Below are positions 8,901-20,479 of a DNA stretch of 64,000 nucleotides, in pieces. The notes under the pieces are model-generated. The model ran no database searches. It saw nothing but the letters and a program-made list of their open reading frames with translations, and was not told the origin of the DNA. This DNA is from Phytophthora hibernalis (taxonomy: Eukaryota > Oomycota > Peronosporomycetes > Peronosporales > Peronosporaceae), in assembly GCA_012656075.1 (NCBI GenBank), contig JAAKBF010000014.1, forward strand, positions 620,001-684,000. The letters run 5' to 3'. A program made the translations under genes and the position numbers. Position 1 is the stretch's first letter; each line of letters begins with the position of its first letter.

Positions 8901-10418
8901 TCAGATGGAGCATCGTGCGGGTGATCGCCAGCGGCAGCTCGATCGCCTGAGCGAGGATCTCCGGCACGCGCTAAATCGATGCTCGGAGAGCGAGAGGGCT
9001 GCCGTGAATAGCTTCAGAAGCACTTTGGGTGGCTCCGCGACCTCTACTCTCGCGTCGAGGCGTTGGAGAGCCGTGCTTATCCGACTCTGCGGCTGCTCCT
9101 CCTGCTGCGGCCGTTCCTCCGCCGGATATGATGCAGATGATGGCGAGCGCGTTTCGCCACTTCGCGAATTCGTCGGACTCTCAGAGTCAATTGCCTCGGC
9201 CTGGTGATACGGCTTGACAAGTCCCACGTAGAACGTCGGGTGCGTGGCCATAGCCGACGGCAGGTCCAACGTGTACGCGTCGCCATGGACCCTATTGACC
9301 GTGAACGGCCCCAAAAACATTGGACGAAGCTTCGTGCTGCCCACCGTAGTGACCGCCTGCATAGGGAGATTGTTAGCGTTTAATAGGACCTGGTCCCCAA
9401 GTTTAAACACGTTCACGTTCCTCCGCCCCTGGCGATCACTGTTTTCCTTCTGTGTGTCTTGAGCAGCAGCCATAGCGTCCCGGACGCGTAGCCTTACGGC
9501 TTCACCAGTCTCGATGAACGCCAACAGGTTCCGTTTGACGGACGGACGCAGGCCTTTAAGGCCCACGGATCTTCGGCGTCAGCCTCTCCCCACCCAAATT
9601 AGAAGCCGAAGGTAACGACAGCGGCGTACGCGGATGGCGTAGCTCGTTAACGTAGAATGGGGTAAAACCCGTCGACGAATGCACAGCATTGTTCAGCGCG
9701 AACTCCACCTGCGGCAGCAGCGTGTTCCACTTTGTGGGTTCTTCGGCGCAGACGCTGCGCAATACATCTTCTAACGCGCGGTTCACCCGCTCGGTTTGAC
9801 CGTCTCTCTGCTGATGGTCCGCCGTGGACATGTCCAATCTCGTTCCGAGAAAACGGAACAAGTGTTCCAGAAATGTGAGACGAAGCGGGGATCCCGATCA
9901 CTCACGAACGCCTCCGGAGGCCATTACGTCGAAAGACATTATTGACAAAGAGTTGATCCGCTTGCGGCGCCGTCAAACTATTTTCACCGCGGCTAGTCGC
10001 ACCATCTTGCTGAGACGGCAAACGAAGACCAAGACGCCAGTGTGGCCGCGCGCATCCACCGGAAGCTAGAAGATGAAATCCATGCTCACCGAGCGCCAAC
10101 AATCAGCCGGCACCGGCAAGCTCGTCAAGGAAGCCGACGACAAAGAAGCGGATTTCACACGTTGGCACGTTTCGCACGTCTGCACGTACTTACAACCCCA
10201 CTTGTGAAGGCACCAGAAGTTGCGCGCCACAGACGTGTACGTCTTCTCACGTCAAGATGGCCGCTGAGCGGCATGTCGTGACCCTCATAGAGAACGCGAT
10301 GTCGCAAGTCCTCGTCGTTAGGCACGACTATTCGAGACTCATCACCTTGGTAATAGAGCAGACCATCTTCCAGCGAGTAGCGGTGCAACCGCGAGCGCTG
10401 CCGACCTGTTATCGTCAC
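8901..10418 (-). pseudogene. Gypsy-1 integrase
   Basis: The zinc-binding N-terminus is near 10370-10180 (EDLRHRVLYEGHDMPLSGHL). The RNase H-fold core is split over frames: MDFI with the first Asp near 10080, SDRDPRFVSHFWNT near 9900 with the second, and ADHQQRDGQTERVNRALEDV near 9820 with the catalytic Glu. The C-terminal part has GDQVLLNANNL and a segment LRPMFLGPFTVNRVHGDAY typical of the GPY/F module. At least three frame changes. A Pro/Glu/Gln-rich linker leads to the chromodomain. Confidence 0.8.
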
Positions 10419-10494
10419 AACTGCCTTCGGCGTACCGAGTGCCTTAACGAGATCAGTCAGATCCTCATCCTCGGCATACGCTTCTCACAGAAGC

Positions 10495-11690
10495 TCATAA
10501 AGCGGACGCAACGTGCGCCAGCTCGTAGTCCGGACGTCGGGAAAGTTCGTCCGCGAGGACGTTCTGCTTACCTGGCTTGTACTCCACCGTGAAGTTATAC
10601 TCCGCGAAGAAGGAGAGCCACCGCGCCATGCGTTGGGAGAGATGAGGCGACGATGTCGCAGTCCGCAAGGACGCGTGGTCTGTGTAGATCACAAAGGGTT
10701 TACTGCCAAGCAGATGTACCCGAAACTTCACCAGCACGTACTTCATAGCGAGAAGTTCCTTGTCATGGGCAAGGTAGTTAATCTCTTTCGCCTTGAGTTG
10801 GCTCGACTGGAACGAGACCACTCGCTCTCTGCCATCGGCATCGACTTGCAGAAGCGCACAGCCAATGGCAAAGTCCGATGCATCGCATACTATACTGATT
10901 GGGCGATCGTCGTCTGGCAAAGCCAAGATCGTAGCGCTCTGCAAGCTTCTTTTGATAGACTCAAACGCTTGGTGAGCCTCGTCGTTCCACGACCATTCCG
11001 TGTCCTTCCTCAGGAGGTTGGTCAATGGCCGCGCCATCTCGGCATAATTGGCACTGTACTTTTGGCTAGGCCAAGCCACTTACGTAGGTCCTTCTGGGAT
11101 ACGGGAACCGGCCACTGCGCAATCGCGCAAACCTTCTCCGGATCCGCGCGGATGCCATCCTTGCCAAGGAAACATCCCAAGAAGGAATCTCTTCGACGCC
11201 GACGATGCACTTGTTGATGTTCGCGTACAAGCGATTCTCGCGCATGCACATCAAAACCTCGGGGCGTGTTCGATGTGAGCCTCGACTGCCGTCTTGTCTT
11301 CCGAATCACGACTGTGCACGAAGATATCGTCGAAGTATGTTTGTACGAACGCTAGCATCGGCCGGAACAGTTGCGTCACCAGACGATTGAACGTGGCCGG
11401 TGCATTGGACACCCTGGGGCATCACGAGCCACTCACACAACATCCCACTGGGAGTACTCACCGCTGTGAGGGGGCTCGCGCATCAACAGCTTATAATAGC
11501 CGTCGACCATGTCGAGCGCGCTGAAGATAGTGCATTCTGCCGTGTTGTTCTGCAACACATCCTTCCGAGGGATTAGTGTGGACGCTGGTATCGTCGCTGC
11601 ATTCAACTGGTTGAACGCGTGCACCATGCGCCACTCCCCGTTGGGTTTAAACGTCGGAGACGAGTGTGGCGACTTCGGCTCACGCACCAT
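10495..11690 (-). pseudogene. Gypsy-1 reverse transcriptase and RNase H
   Basis: The RT fingers read NGEWRMVHAFNQLN with the catalytic Asp in FSALDMVDGYYKLLM; the palm active site YFDDIFVHS is near 11330. The RNase H part from 11079 has ISIVCDASDFAIGCALLQ, SQLKAKEINYLAHDKELLA and YTDHASLRT, ending at VLADELSRRPDYEL, which gives the conserved D/E/D acidic residues. Frame changes occur near 11430, 11310 and 11080. Standard gypsy order. Confidence 0.85.
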
Positions 11691-12223
11691 GCCTGCGGCA
11701 TACTTCGCTGCGAAGAAGCCGTTGATTACGTCGACTTGCTCCTTCGGTAGTGGCCACTGGCGTGTGGTGCACTACTTGGTGCCCGGTACCAGATCGATTT
11801 CGTGGCGAACGCCCCTATCCGGAGGCAACACCGATTGTGGATCATCGCTGACGACATCCGAGAACTTCATCAGGAGAGGGTAGTACGGGTCCGACGGGTC
11901 CTTTTCTGCCTCAACGAGGACCTCTCATATTCAAGCACTTCCGGGTCCATGACGGAAGAGGTATTCATCTCGACCGAGTCGTGCTCGCGGTGGATGAGGA
12001 GCATCTCATCGAACTCGCCCGCCTTCAGTGAATCCAAGAGCTCCACATATGAGAGCTCTTCCAGCTCGAGTAGCTCCGCTACGGTAGGCAGGGGAATCAG
12101 ATTCACGCCCTTCTTGCGTTCTCCCGTGAGAGCATCTAACACCACTGGTGTGGTCATCTTGCCCGAAGGGACCGCCCCGCGGTGTGACCTTGCAGCGGCT
12201 AACCCAGCCTGACATCTTCCAAC

Positions 12224-12375
12224 GTGGGAGTCCCTGCTCGACCACTCTTCGTTGCGCGAGCACCGGCTCCAGCGACTTGTCCTGCGCGAGCTGACCCAGC
12301 ATCGACGCCTTGCATAGTGGGAGACCCTGCTCGACCACTCTTTGTTGCGCGAGCACCGGCTCCAGCGACTTGTCC
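12224..12375 (-). repeat. 93-bp direct duplication inside gypsy-1
   Basis: Two copies with 93-bp period start at 12224 and 12317. On the minus strand each encodes DKSLEPVLAQ followed by RVVEQGLP, so the duplication is in frame (31 codons). It lies in the linker between protease and RT. Confidence 0.8.
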
Positions 12376-12502
12376 ATCGCCGGCTCCACGAGCCTGAGCG
12401 ACACTCTCGATCTTGAGAGATCCATGATCCTCATCGTGAGACACACATGGAACCTCCGTGCATTCTCCCACATCAACCGAAGGCTCTTGAGTTCTCAACG
12501 AT

Positions 12503-13090
12503 TCAGGGCACGCGGACGGCAACACCGTAGGCAGTTCGAGTACTTCCGAAGTGCTCGCCGCGTGGCATGCGAAGATCGTGCACAAACCCGTCCCGGGAAG
12601 AGGAGGAGACACGACCCGCCAGGGCTCTGTCAGAGAGGGGCTTGTGACTAGAACCAATGGTGCGACTTCTCCAGTCAATCCAAGGATCGTGCTTTGCCAA
12701 CCATTGCATGCCGAGAATAAGATCGTACCGATCATCCATGTCAAGGACAATGAATGGTTCGACCGAGTTGAAGTCGTCAAACTTGACGTTCAAGGATAGA
12801 AGAACCTTTCGCGTAGACACGATGGACCCAGTCGCCAGGCGAACAGATTCATTGGTATTATTCTTAGATACTTCCAAAGCACTAGCATACAATGCACTGT
12901 TCCTGGCCACACTGGACTTTGTCGCGAAATTGTAGTACGCTCCCGAATCAATCAGGATCGTCAGCGGTTCGTCGTACTCTTTTACGCTGGCAGTGACGAT
13001 CACGAGGTTAGACCGCGCGGCGGCCACGGAGAGACACAACAGTGTCGTCCCTGGGACTTGCTCTCCTGGAGGCGGAGGTGGCAGAGCCAC
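12503..13090 (-). pseudogene. Gypsy-1 retropepsin-like protease
   Basis: Aspartic protease domain with active-site motif LTILIDSGAYYNFATKS, then FIVLDMDDRYDLILGMQWL and HDPWIDWRSRTI, the usual spacing for gypsy proteases. A Pro-rich stretch precedes it. This stretch is open; the polyprotein as a whole is frameshifted. Confidence 0.8.
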
Positions 13091-13134
13091 CGACCTCGAG
13101 GAGTAGCGAAGTCTCCCAGCAGGGCGTCCCGCAC

Positions 13135-14196
13135 CTACTGGGAGTTGTCGTTTTCCGACCCCGCAGATTCGATCATGTTAAGGGACGGCAAAGCCGCCTT
13201 GGCCTTTCCTACCTTCCACGGGTTCGTTGGGCGGTTCCGACGGAAGTGGCCAAGCAGGTTGCATCCAAAGCAACGATCACTCGCGCGTTGGTTACGCTGA
13301 GGTCGGGCCGACTCAGCCGACGAAATCGCCATGGGAGTTGGACCGTCGTTGACCGTGTCCGAGCGGCCCGCATACCCCTGCGCCGAGCGCACGCAATTAA
13401 CTTCCAGCATGAAGACGTGCACCGCATCGTTGAAAGACTTCGGTTGTCTGCAGAAGAGATCCGTCCGGACCTGACCCGGCCGAACGCCGTCCATGAAAAC
13501 CGTCGCCTTGACGTCCTCAGAGAAGGAGAGCCCGCCATAGCGGCCTCTAGGTTCTGCAACTCGATGGCGTAGTCTTGAAGCGTACGCTTTCCTTGCTTAC
13601 AGCGCAAGAAGAGCGACCGATTTTGCGATAAGCCACATTGGCCAAGAGGAAAGTCGAACGCAGTTCTTGTTCCATGAACGCCCACGAGGTGAATTACCCC
13701 GGATACAACGTCTCTCGTGCCATCGCCCATGCGTGTGCACGCCTTCCCAGATTGGAAAGCGCGAAGGCGACTTGGGCCCTGGACTCGTAGATCTGTCCAG
13801 CGTTCAGCGCTATCTCGATCTCTCGAATCCAGAAGACCAGACTGTCTGCTTCTTTGCCGTCAAATGTCGGCACCGACATCTTGACGGGCTTCATGGTTCC
13901 TTGTCGCGCATCGCACGGAGCAGGACCCGAGGGTTCGCCTGCTCCGCACTCTGTGCCTCAGCTCGCATTGTCTCGCGAGCAGCTTCCTGCGCTGCAGCGC
14001 TCACGTGGGCAACCAGCGACGACACGTACTTGTCGTAGCGTTCCACGCGTTCCCTTTGCTGCTCCACAGGCAGGGGGAATCCAGCGAATGCTGCCTCGCC
14101 CAGGAGACTGACCATTTTCTCCAGCGTAGCTCAGTGGGCGTCTGAGAGGTGAGGAAAGTCCTGCTGGGACGGCAGCCTGCTCGCTGAGTCGTCCAT
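13135..14196 (-). pseudogene. Gypsy-1 gag
   Basis: A first ATG at 14196 gives MDDSASRLPSQQ before an early stop; the next frame has FPLPVEQQRERVERYDKYV. The capsid-like core reads MSVPTFDGKEADSLVFW and GQIYESRAQVAFALSNL (13894-13694), followed by QGKRTLQDYAIELQNLE in a shifted frame. The nucleocapsid knuckle RCFGCNLLGHFRRNRP has lost its last Cys (Arg instead), so the zinc site is defective. Several frameshifts. Confidence 0.75.
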
Positions 14197-14477
14197 TGTC
14201 AGAGAGATCTTGATTATAGTGATCCGCGCCGGTTGCGGGAGTGACTACAAGTGTTACCAGGTGTGACGGGGTCACACGCACCTTAGCTTTAGAGGAAGCG
14301 TTAACGCGTTAACCACAACAGACGCCTGGCGTTCCTGCTGTAAGCTTGCAAAGGCCTGGCCTTCCTGTCTAATATGGTACCGAGTACCAATTGACTTGCG
14401 AACTTCCGGGTTAGAGTTAAACTGATTTATATTAAGAACACTGTTGTAGTTCTAACTACTGCTAACTATCTGCATAC

Positions 14478-14680
14478 TGAATCCCTGTCTAATCTGATCT
14501 GTCCAAATGGGAGCCACCCATTTAGATGTACTGCTTTAATGCAACTGGCGTACTACTTAAGTACGACTGTTGTACGACTTAAGTCCTTGACGTGTCACAC
14601 ACCACGCGTGTGGCGGACACCAATGGTGTGGACCACACCACAGAGAACAATGGTTGCCCCTGCCAAGTGGCCCCATTACA
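14478..14680 (-). repeat. 5' LTR of gypsy-1
   Basis: 203 nt on the minus strand, TGTAATGGGGCC to GACAGGGATTCA. The outer flank CTTG (14681-14684, CAAG on minus) matches the duplication at 4378-4381. The 3' ends of the two LTRs differ by a small indel (GGGATTCA against GGGCA). I see no clear tRNA-type primer site directly inside it. Confidence 0.75.
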
Positions 14681-15321
14681 CTTGAGCTGCAGGAGCTGGT
14701 TGTGCAGAACTCCATACCACTCTCCTCGCTTCATTGATGGCGTCCCCATAATTTTAGTCGTCTGCTTGTGTGAAATGTATGCATTGACTAGCGCTAGGTC
14801 GACAAAGGCCAAGAATAAGCTCTTGTAGTACTTCATAAACTTCGTCGACGTTTGGAGCGAGTAAGTTTGGAGGCGGAGTTGATCATGCACGTCAACCCCC
14901 TCCATCCAGCGTTGATAGTCAGTTACTGCAGCCGGGCACGGAACCGTAATCGGACCAACTCGCTTCACCGACTTGAGCTGCCGCCAGAAATGGCCGAAGT
15001 CGATGTCGCGTGTGACGGCGGCGATGGCGGCAGTCTTCCCCGCCGACTCCATCGCATGCGCACCATCCGAGAAATTCTGAAATGACTGGAGTTGTAGAGA
15101 ATCCCCAATATGGCCCCTTACCCTACTTTCCCATGCGTCCGGTTTCTGGATGTTCTCGAAATGCCTCTTGAATCTTACTGCTTTGTAATCGATGCATTTG
15201 ACTTGGTCTATGTCTTGGAAATCATTTTCCGAGCCAAACTCAATTGTCGCACGCTCAATGTCGCAAGATACGACATAATAAATTCGTTATGTCGCAAGTT
15301 ACGACGTCCGGGGTCAAGGGG
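14681..15321 (-). pseudogene. PGBD-type piggyBac transposase, internally deleted, N/central part and element end
   Basis: From about 15240 the minus strand reads EFGSENDFQDIDQVKCIDYK, then AVRFKRHFENIQKPDAW, and after MESAGKTAAIAAVTRDIDF joins directly to RWMEGVDVHDQLRLQTY and YYKSLFLAFVDLALVNAYI, the C-terminal part of a DDE_Tnp_1_7 domain. The catalytic first part of the domain is absent, so the element is an internal-deletion derivative. The reading reaches LHNQLLQLK at 14681, where the gypsy-1 LTR interrupts it. The outer end CCGGGGTCAAGGGG precedes TTAA at 15322-15325. The C-terminus is at 4382-4810. Confidence 0.8.
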
Positions 15322-15325
15322 TTAA

Positions 15326-17531
15326 TTTAGGGACAACGACATACAAAGCCGGTAGACACTAAAACCCGGCAGAAAGCGTTGTACTTTTACAGTGGAAATC
15401 GATCTAGCCAATCAGATTCAGTTAGTATACTTGGTTCTTCTATTACATATGCTTTTGTGCATTTTTATGAAAATATGGGTATTTTATGGATGCTGCGTGT
15501 AGTTTATGCAGACCCTAAGTAAACTTTGTACCGATCCCGACAGAGAAACCTGGCATTTGCAGTGCGTTTTACAATAGGGGATGCCAGTCAATGGTGCCAG
15601 CTTTGTATGTCGTTGTCTGTAAACGTGAGTGCATTTTATTAATAAATGCAAAGGACAACACCGGTAGTCAATGGTGTACTAAAAATATTTGTAGTCGATG
15701 ATATGAGTGCCTATTGATTTTACAGCGCCCCCAACTGTCTCGCCCGGATAATACCCACCCCCACCAGCTCCTGCACCTGATAGAACAGTGTATCTCTATG
15801 CAAGAGGGAACGCTCCATTCGAAGACACCGGCGGTATCCTCCAACTTGGCCGATTCTGTGAACGAAAAGGCAGGTAAATCATGATCAAGCATCCATAGGT
15901 TGGTAAAGCTATAAGTAAATAAAATTTGACGGGAAACGGGCCCGTGGCACAGAAGACGTACCATAAGGGAAAGTCATCGCCATCGTCGTCGTCTTGCAGT
16001 TTCCACTCAGTGAGTCTTCGAGGATAAGCGTGAGCTTACTGCCAGGGTATGATATGGTGCGAATTTGCGAGTACAGTAAGGCAACAAGCTAAAACCTCGA
16101 CTGCACACCTACCGGTACATGTACGCTCTTGGTTGTAGACCCGGTAGATATCAAGTGACACATGACGAGATAGGATCACCCAGCAAGGATCCTGAAGCTT
16201 AGAGTTCTCTGAAATTTATTTCAGAGTATATCAGTGATCTGATTTTCCACTCAAAACCCACAAAAATCAACAGCAACAGCTCATCTTCAAATCTAATAAA
16301 CCCTCAAGAACTGACAAAATTACATGTCAATTGTTGCTTTTGGTCGGATGCTCTTATAATGCAACTTCAACTTGCTTAGTTTAGAAATCCCGACATTGAC
16401 ATATCTTCCATCAACTTGAGTATCTTCCACGATGAAACCTAATTACAATTCACCGCTCCTCATATTCGTCTCCCTGCGCTGGACCACCACGATTTTAAAA
16501 TAAAACTCATTCTTCTATTTGTTTACAACATTTGGCATGGAAGCTAGAGCCGTAGCTTCCAAAGGGTGGCTCCAAGCGGTGAGGCTTCAGTCTCCACAAA
16601 CGCGGTGAAAGCCTCAACCTGTAGAAACATGATGCCGATACGTGTTTAATCAAAACAGCTCACCACCATTTCATTCGAATTTCAGAGATCACCCGGGCGC
16701 TAGCGCATGGCCTTGTCTATTTGCTCAACATTTTTAAATGTTGAGCGAATAGACTCCAACTTCAACTTAAATGTTGAGAGGTATTGCGAATAGTTGGTAT
16801 GACTCCGAAGCAAAGGGGTTAACAACCTGGGATATCATTTGGCTTGAGGCGAACAGCAGGTTGAAATAGCAGCTATAATTCAACGAATCACCATCATTTG
16901 TCGTCATTTGGCCTGGGCATGCGCATGTGGAGCGTATCGCCTGCAAAATTTTGGATGGTACGTTTGCTATTAATGCCATCGACCGCAGGATGAATTGTCG
17001 AGGAATGTTGAAGACGGAGTTCCCATTTTCTAGTAAATATGTTCGAGATGCGCTTCAGTGCTGATGTCCTGTGCGCCGTATCCAGGATATTTTCGAAGTA
17101 TTTTGCTCTACGCACATGCTGCAATCCCCACAAAAAACACCTGCCAATGACGGCATGTCGCATCTTGATTTCGTTGTTCATAGGCCATATTTTGTAGGGC
17201 TTTTTGGTTGTGCTTGTTGCTTTGAAGGTAAATGGGAAACTGAATTGATGTGTTTATCTATTTTCTCTGTGCTATCCATCTACCCAGGGGCGCCCTCGTG
17301 GCGCGCAGTCCGAAACATGCATTGGTTGACTGTGGCTTGCTGGAGCAAGCGCTTGCGCAACCCGGTGAGTATGAAGCCGGCGACCCAGGATCTCTGTGCG
17401 CGGACTCAACTAATCATGTGGTACTGCTCTGCTCTTGCACGTGCAGATCATTACAATATTTACGAATAACTTGAGAATGGACAATCGCTCATTCTTCGCT
17501 TTAGTAGAGCGAACAACCTGCGAAAATGCTC
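15326..17531. other. Non-coding stretch, no recognised gene
   Basis: Only short frames without family resemblance. Two perfect or near-perfect hairpins are present: CTCTGAAATTTATTTCAGAG (16207-16226), and a 40-bp inverted repeat at 16715-16754 with arms GTCTATTTGCTCAACATT and AATGTTGAGCGAATAGAC. I see no terminal repeats that would define an element. Confidence 0.55.
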
Positions 17532-17755
17532 AAAACGATAGATATGAGCAACATAATCTTGATGTTCCTGGGCAACGCACCGTCATTTCGAAGTCGTCTA
17601 AAGCTAGAATAGCAGCAACCTCCTCCAGTTTGATTTCAACGACCACTGCCATGTAGAACACCCCGCAAGGTGAAAGAATAGCCTTGACTATTGGCAGCAA
17701 TCGATCTATCACTTCCCGCTCATGGACTCCATCAACCCATGCAGCCTCGATGCCT
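17532..17755 (-). pseudogene. N6AMT1/HemK2 (Mtq2)-like methyltransferase, C-terminal exon
   Basis: HemK2/Mtq2, with its partner Trm112, methylates the Gln of the GGQ motif of release factor eRF1. The minus strand, after a 3' splice site TTGGTTCTGCAG, reads GIEAAWVDGVHEREVIDRLL, PIVKAILSPCGVFYMAVVV and LEEVAAILALDDFEM, matching the family's C-terminal half (GIEAAWAGG, REVIDR, LSPxGxFY). A small frame change precedes the end; another frame gives the family-like HIYRFEHF. The preceding exon is not upstream on this strand: it is on the plus strand at 17909-17964. A remnant. Confidence 0.7.
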
Positions 17756-17908
17756 CTGCAGAACCAAGAACAATGGAGCCCAATCGTTCGACATTGTACG
17801 CACAGCCTTGCTGCAATGCTACGAACCGCGGATACAGATATGCAAACTGTAGATACGTGATAGATATGGTGCAAAGTTGATATAGCGTTGATTATTTCTC
17901 TGTTGCAG

Positions 17909-17964
17909 GGGCGCGTCGATGTACTGCTGTACGTGCCGACTTCGTCGGCCGAACTTAGATCTTC
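17909..17964 (+). pseudogene. N6AMT1/HemK2-like motif-IV exon, opposite strand and missing catalytic residues
   Basis: Preceded by TTTCTCTGTTGCAG and followed by GTACGTGG, so it looks like a complete 56-nt exon. It reads GRVDVLLYVPTSSAELRSS. The family has FNPP between DVLL and YVPT; exactly those four residues of the NPPY motif that binds the substrate Gln are absent. Its phase (two bases over) fits the minus-strand exon at 17755, giving RSSGIEAAW across the junction, which supports origin from one gene and a local inversion. Confidence 0.6.
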
Positions 17965-18251
17965 GTACGTGGTTGTGGGTTGGTTTAGACTGGTTGCGAA
18001 TGAACGTATTCTAACTTCATGTTGGCCGTCTACTGGGCCACCCCGCCGCCAACGGTCTTCAGGAACATGACTCTCGTCCTCAATTTCTGCATCTGCGTGA
18101 CAGATACCCGAGCACGACGCCACGTACACACCTACAAACCTCGTCACGAGCGAAATAATTAGCTTTAATAATAAAGCTAGCTACTGCTATCCCAGTAGCT
18201 TAAGAGCGTGCTAGGTCAAATCGTGTCGGTAACTGAAGCCGATAACTGAAG

Positions 18252-18438
18252 TGTAAGCCAATCAGCTACAAGGGAGTAAGTGACTTTAGTTTAGTATAGC
18301 ATAAAGAAATTCAATCAGGCATACGTACGGTGACTGTGGGAGCTTCTACAATGTTCTAGAAGCTCCCATCCGCCCGAACTGCGGGGCGGCACTTTTACTT
18401 TGGTGCGGCCTCCCCAAGATATCCTCTTCAAGATATAC
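18252..18438 (+). repeat. 5' LTR of gypsy-2
   Basis: About 187 nt. Contains an internal near-palindrome GGGAGCTTCT..AGAAGCTCCC (about 18338-18368), conserved in the 3' LTR. TGGTAGCACTTG follows directly and is a plausible primer-binding site. Confidence 0.8.
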
Positions 18439-18556
18439 TGGTAGCACTTGTTGGTTCCAGCAGTCTAAAACAAGGAGCCCCCATGTCAACGAACGCACAG
18501 CTACGCGCTGAGATCGATCGACTGAACCAAGCAATAGCTGGGCGCACCCGAGCAAC

Positions 18557-19290
18557 TTGCACAAGTTCACGGGAAAGAGAAGAAAGGACGTACGCGAATG
18601 GCAGCTCCAGATTGAGAACGCCTGCCGCTTCAACGGTTTCGTGATCGAAGCCGCAAGCACGCGTTTACCGGGAATCGCCGGGTCAGCTATGGAGAATCCA
18701 ACCTCGGGGTGGGTCTTACTCTGGTCTTCGACGACGATAGTGAATGAGTATATGTGGGGGATTTCCGTGAGCATGTGCTCCAACCCTTCGAAGCGTCGAA
18801 CTACCAAGCTATTCTGCGAGAAAAGCTTCAACGTCTGAAGCAGACAGCCAATATCGAAACCTACAATGGCGAGTACTCAGCCCTGACCTTTCGTGTGGAT
18901 GGCATGAGTACGTTCGACCAGGTGCTTAACTACGCAAACGGACTGAAACCGCGAACTCGCAGCTACGTGAAGCTCGAGAACACGGAGACGTTGAGCGATG
19001 CTATGGACTTAGCTGTCAAGTACGAGGCGACTCACTTCTTAGAGGATGCTCGTGAATGTCAGATTCATCCAGACAACTCGAAGCAATTTCGCGACCCGAC
19101 TCATGGAAATGGAAAGCCATTCAAAGACAAGTCTTTCCGTGAGAAAGGTCGATTCAAGCCAAACATCACGCCCAAACATTCTGAAGATCGTACCTGCTTC
19201 TTCAGGAAGAAGCCTGGACATGTCAAGGTCGACTGCTTTGCCTGGAAGAAAGAACAAGTAAATCAGAGAAACTGGCAACCACGTCAGTGA
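18557..19290 (+). pseudogene. Gypsy-2 gag
   Basis: The frame changes around 18750-18840. Capsid-like part: FREHVLQPFEASNYQAILR and LQRLKQTANIETYNGEYSAL. A basic region is followed by a degenerate zinc knuckle CFFRKKPGHVKVDC, in which the second Cys is Arg. Ends at 19288-19290. Confidence 0.75.
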
Positions 19291-19303
19291 AAGGGGTCCT
19301 GAC

Positions 19304-19790
19304 GTGGGCGAGAGCGTAACCGGTACAGCTATGTTTGAGAATATCACCCTTATTGTTCTGTGTGAAAACCCTCTGGTCTACAAGTCACGCCCGTTGTTCT
19401 CCGTTAATAGTGAGATAAACATGGGTGGTAAGCGTGTAGCAACTCGAAGAATGCTGCTGGATTGTGGAGCGACCACGGTATACGTGTCAAAATGTTGGAT
19501 TGAGGAACATCAGCTGCAAACGACGAAATTTATTTACTGACAAGAGTATTCGTGTCAAACTTGGAGACAACCAAATTTTTGAAGCGGAACTGGAGGTTCT
19601 GCGAATGGACATCACAATATCGGGACTTGATGAAACCTACAAGTGTGTGGCTGTAGTGTATGCAATACCATATGAATTTGACTGCATTCTTGGGATACCA
19701 TTCTTCGAGGACATGCAGCCGCAGATTGATTGGAGAGGTCGACGAATTGAAGGAGCACAACTGAAGACTCTTCGCTGGGGACGAACAGGT
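19304..19790 (+). pseudogene. Gypsy-2 protease
   Basis: Active-site motif RRMLLDCGATTVYVSKCW (DCGA in place of DSGA/DTGA), then a one-base frame change near 19530. The rest reads IPYEFDCILGIPFFEDMQPQ, the second conserved strand of gypsy proteases. Confidence 0.7.
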
Positions 19791-20479
19791 GGAAGCTGTG
19801 GACCGCGAGGAAAGCGGACCGGTGATTGCCTCCGGGTTTCGGGAATCTATCGGGGCGAAAGGCCTATCGGCGAAAAGACCCGATTCCTGTCGAGGCGCTG
19901 CGCTGGAAACGGATGTGAAGTCCACGGTCAAAACGGTTTGTAACACGGTGCAGAAGGAAAACCCAAGGGTTGTCTGCGGGCAACAAGACGACGCACTGGC
20001 CAGCAAAATCTTGCCTGAAGAAAACGATGCGGAGGCATCAAAGCGCGATGGCACTTTACGAGAAGCTGAAGAAAGCAGCAGTGTCAGGGGCAAAGACACC
20101 GCCGTGGAATAGATGTTCACGATGGGTGTTGTAGATGAAAGTGGTGTGCAGACGAAGTACATCACCCGCAAGAAACTGCGGAAGTTCCTTCGAATGAAGA
20201 CCAAATCAATCAATTAACTGGATTTCATGTTGGTGTTGTCGAATACGACGATCAAGCAAGTTGCTCGTTCACTGCAGCGGTTTAAGATCAACCGGAAACC
20301 GTCGTATCTGCAAAGCGCAGCGATACCTCTAAACGGACTGGGAAAGTTTTAGAGATTCGACCTTCTAACCGGATACAATGAGAACGTTTTTCGTCCGGAG
20401 CTACCGGAAGGTTTACCGGAGAAACGTGACATTGAACACCGGATCGACGTAAAAGATCCAAACCTCGCGATGTACCGAC

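Larger units (their letters stand above)
8124..14680 (-). mobile_element. Ty3/gypsy chromovirus-type retrotransposon gypsy-1 (5' LTR to post-pol region)
   Basis: 5' LTR at 14680-14478, then gag, protease, RT, RNase H, integrase and chromodomain in order on the minus strand. Its 3' end (antisense ORF, polypurine tract, 3' LTR) was carried to 3038-4376 by the inversion. It is inserted in a piggyBac transposase gene after codons for LQLK. Frameshifts throughout make it inactive. Confidence 0.85.

Noticed and set aside
14250..14477. Longer gypsy-1 LTR of about 430 bp ending CCCCGTCACA
   Set aside because: Tempting because the end mirrors TGTAATGGGG and TGGTAACACTTG follows. But the 3' LTR copy stops after GACAGGGCA and is followed by the target duplication, so the LTR is about 203 bp.
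16715..16754. 40-bp hairpin as a transcription terminator
   Set aside because: No gene precedes it, and eukaryotic nuclear genes do not end in this way.
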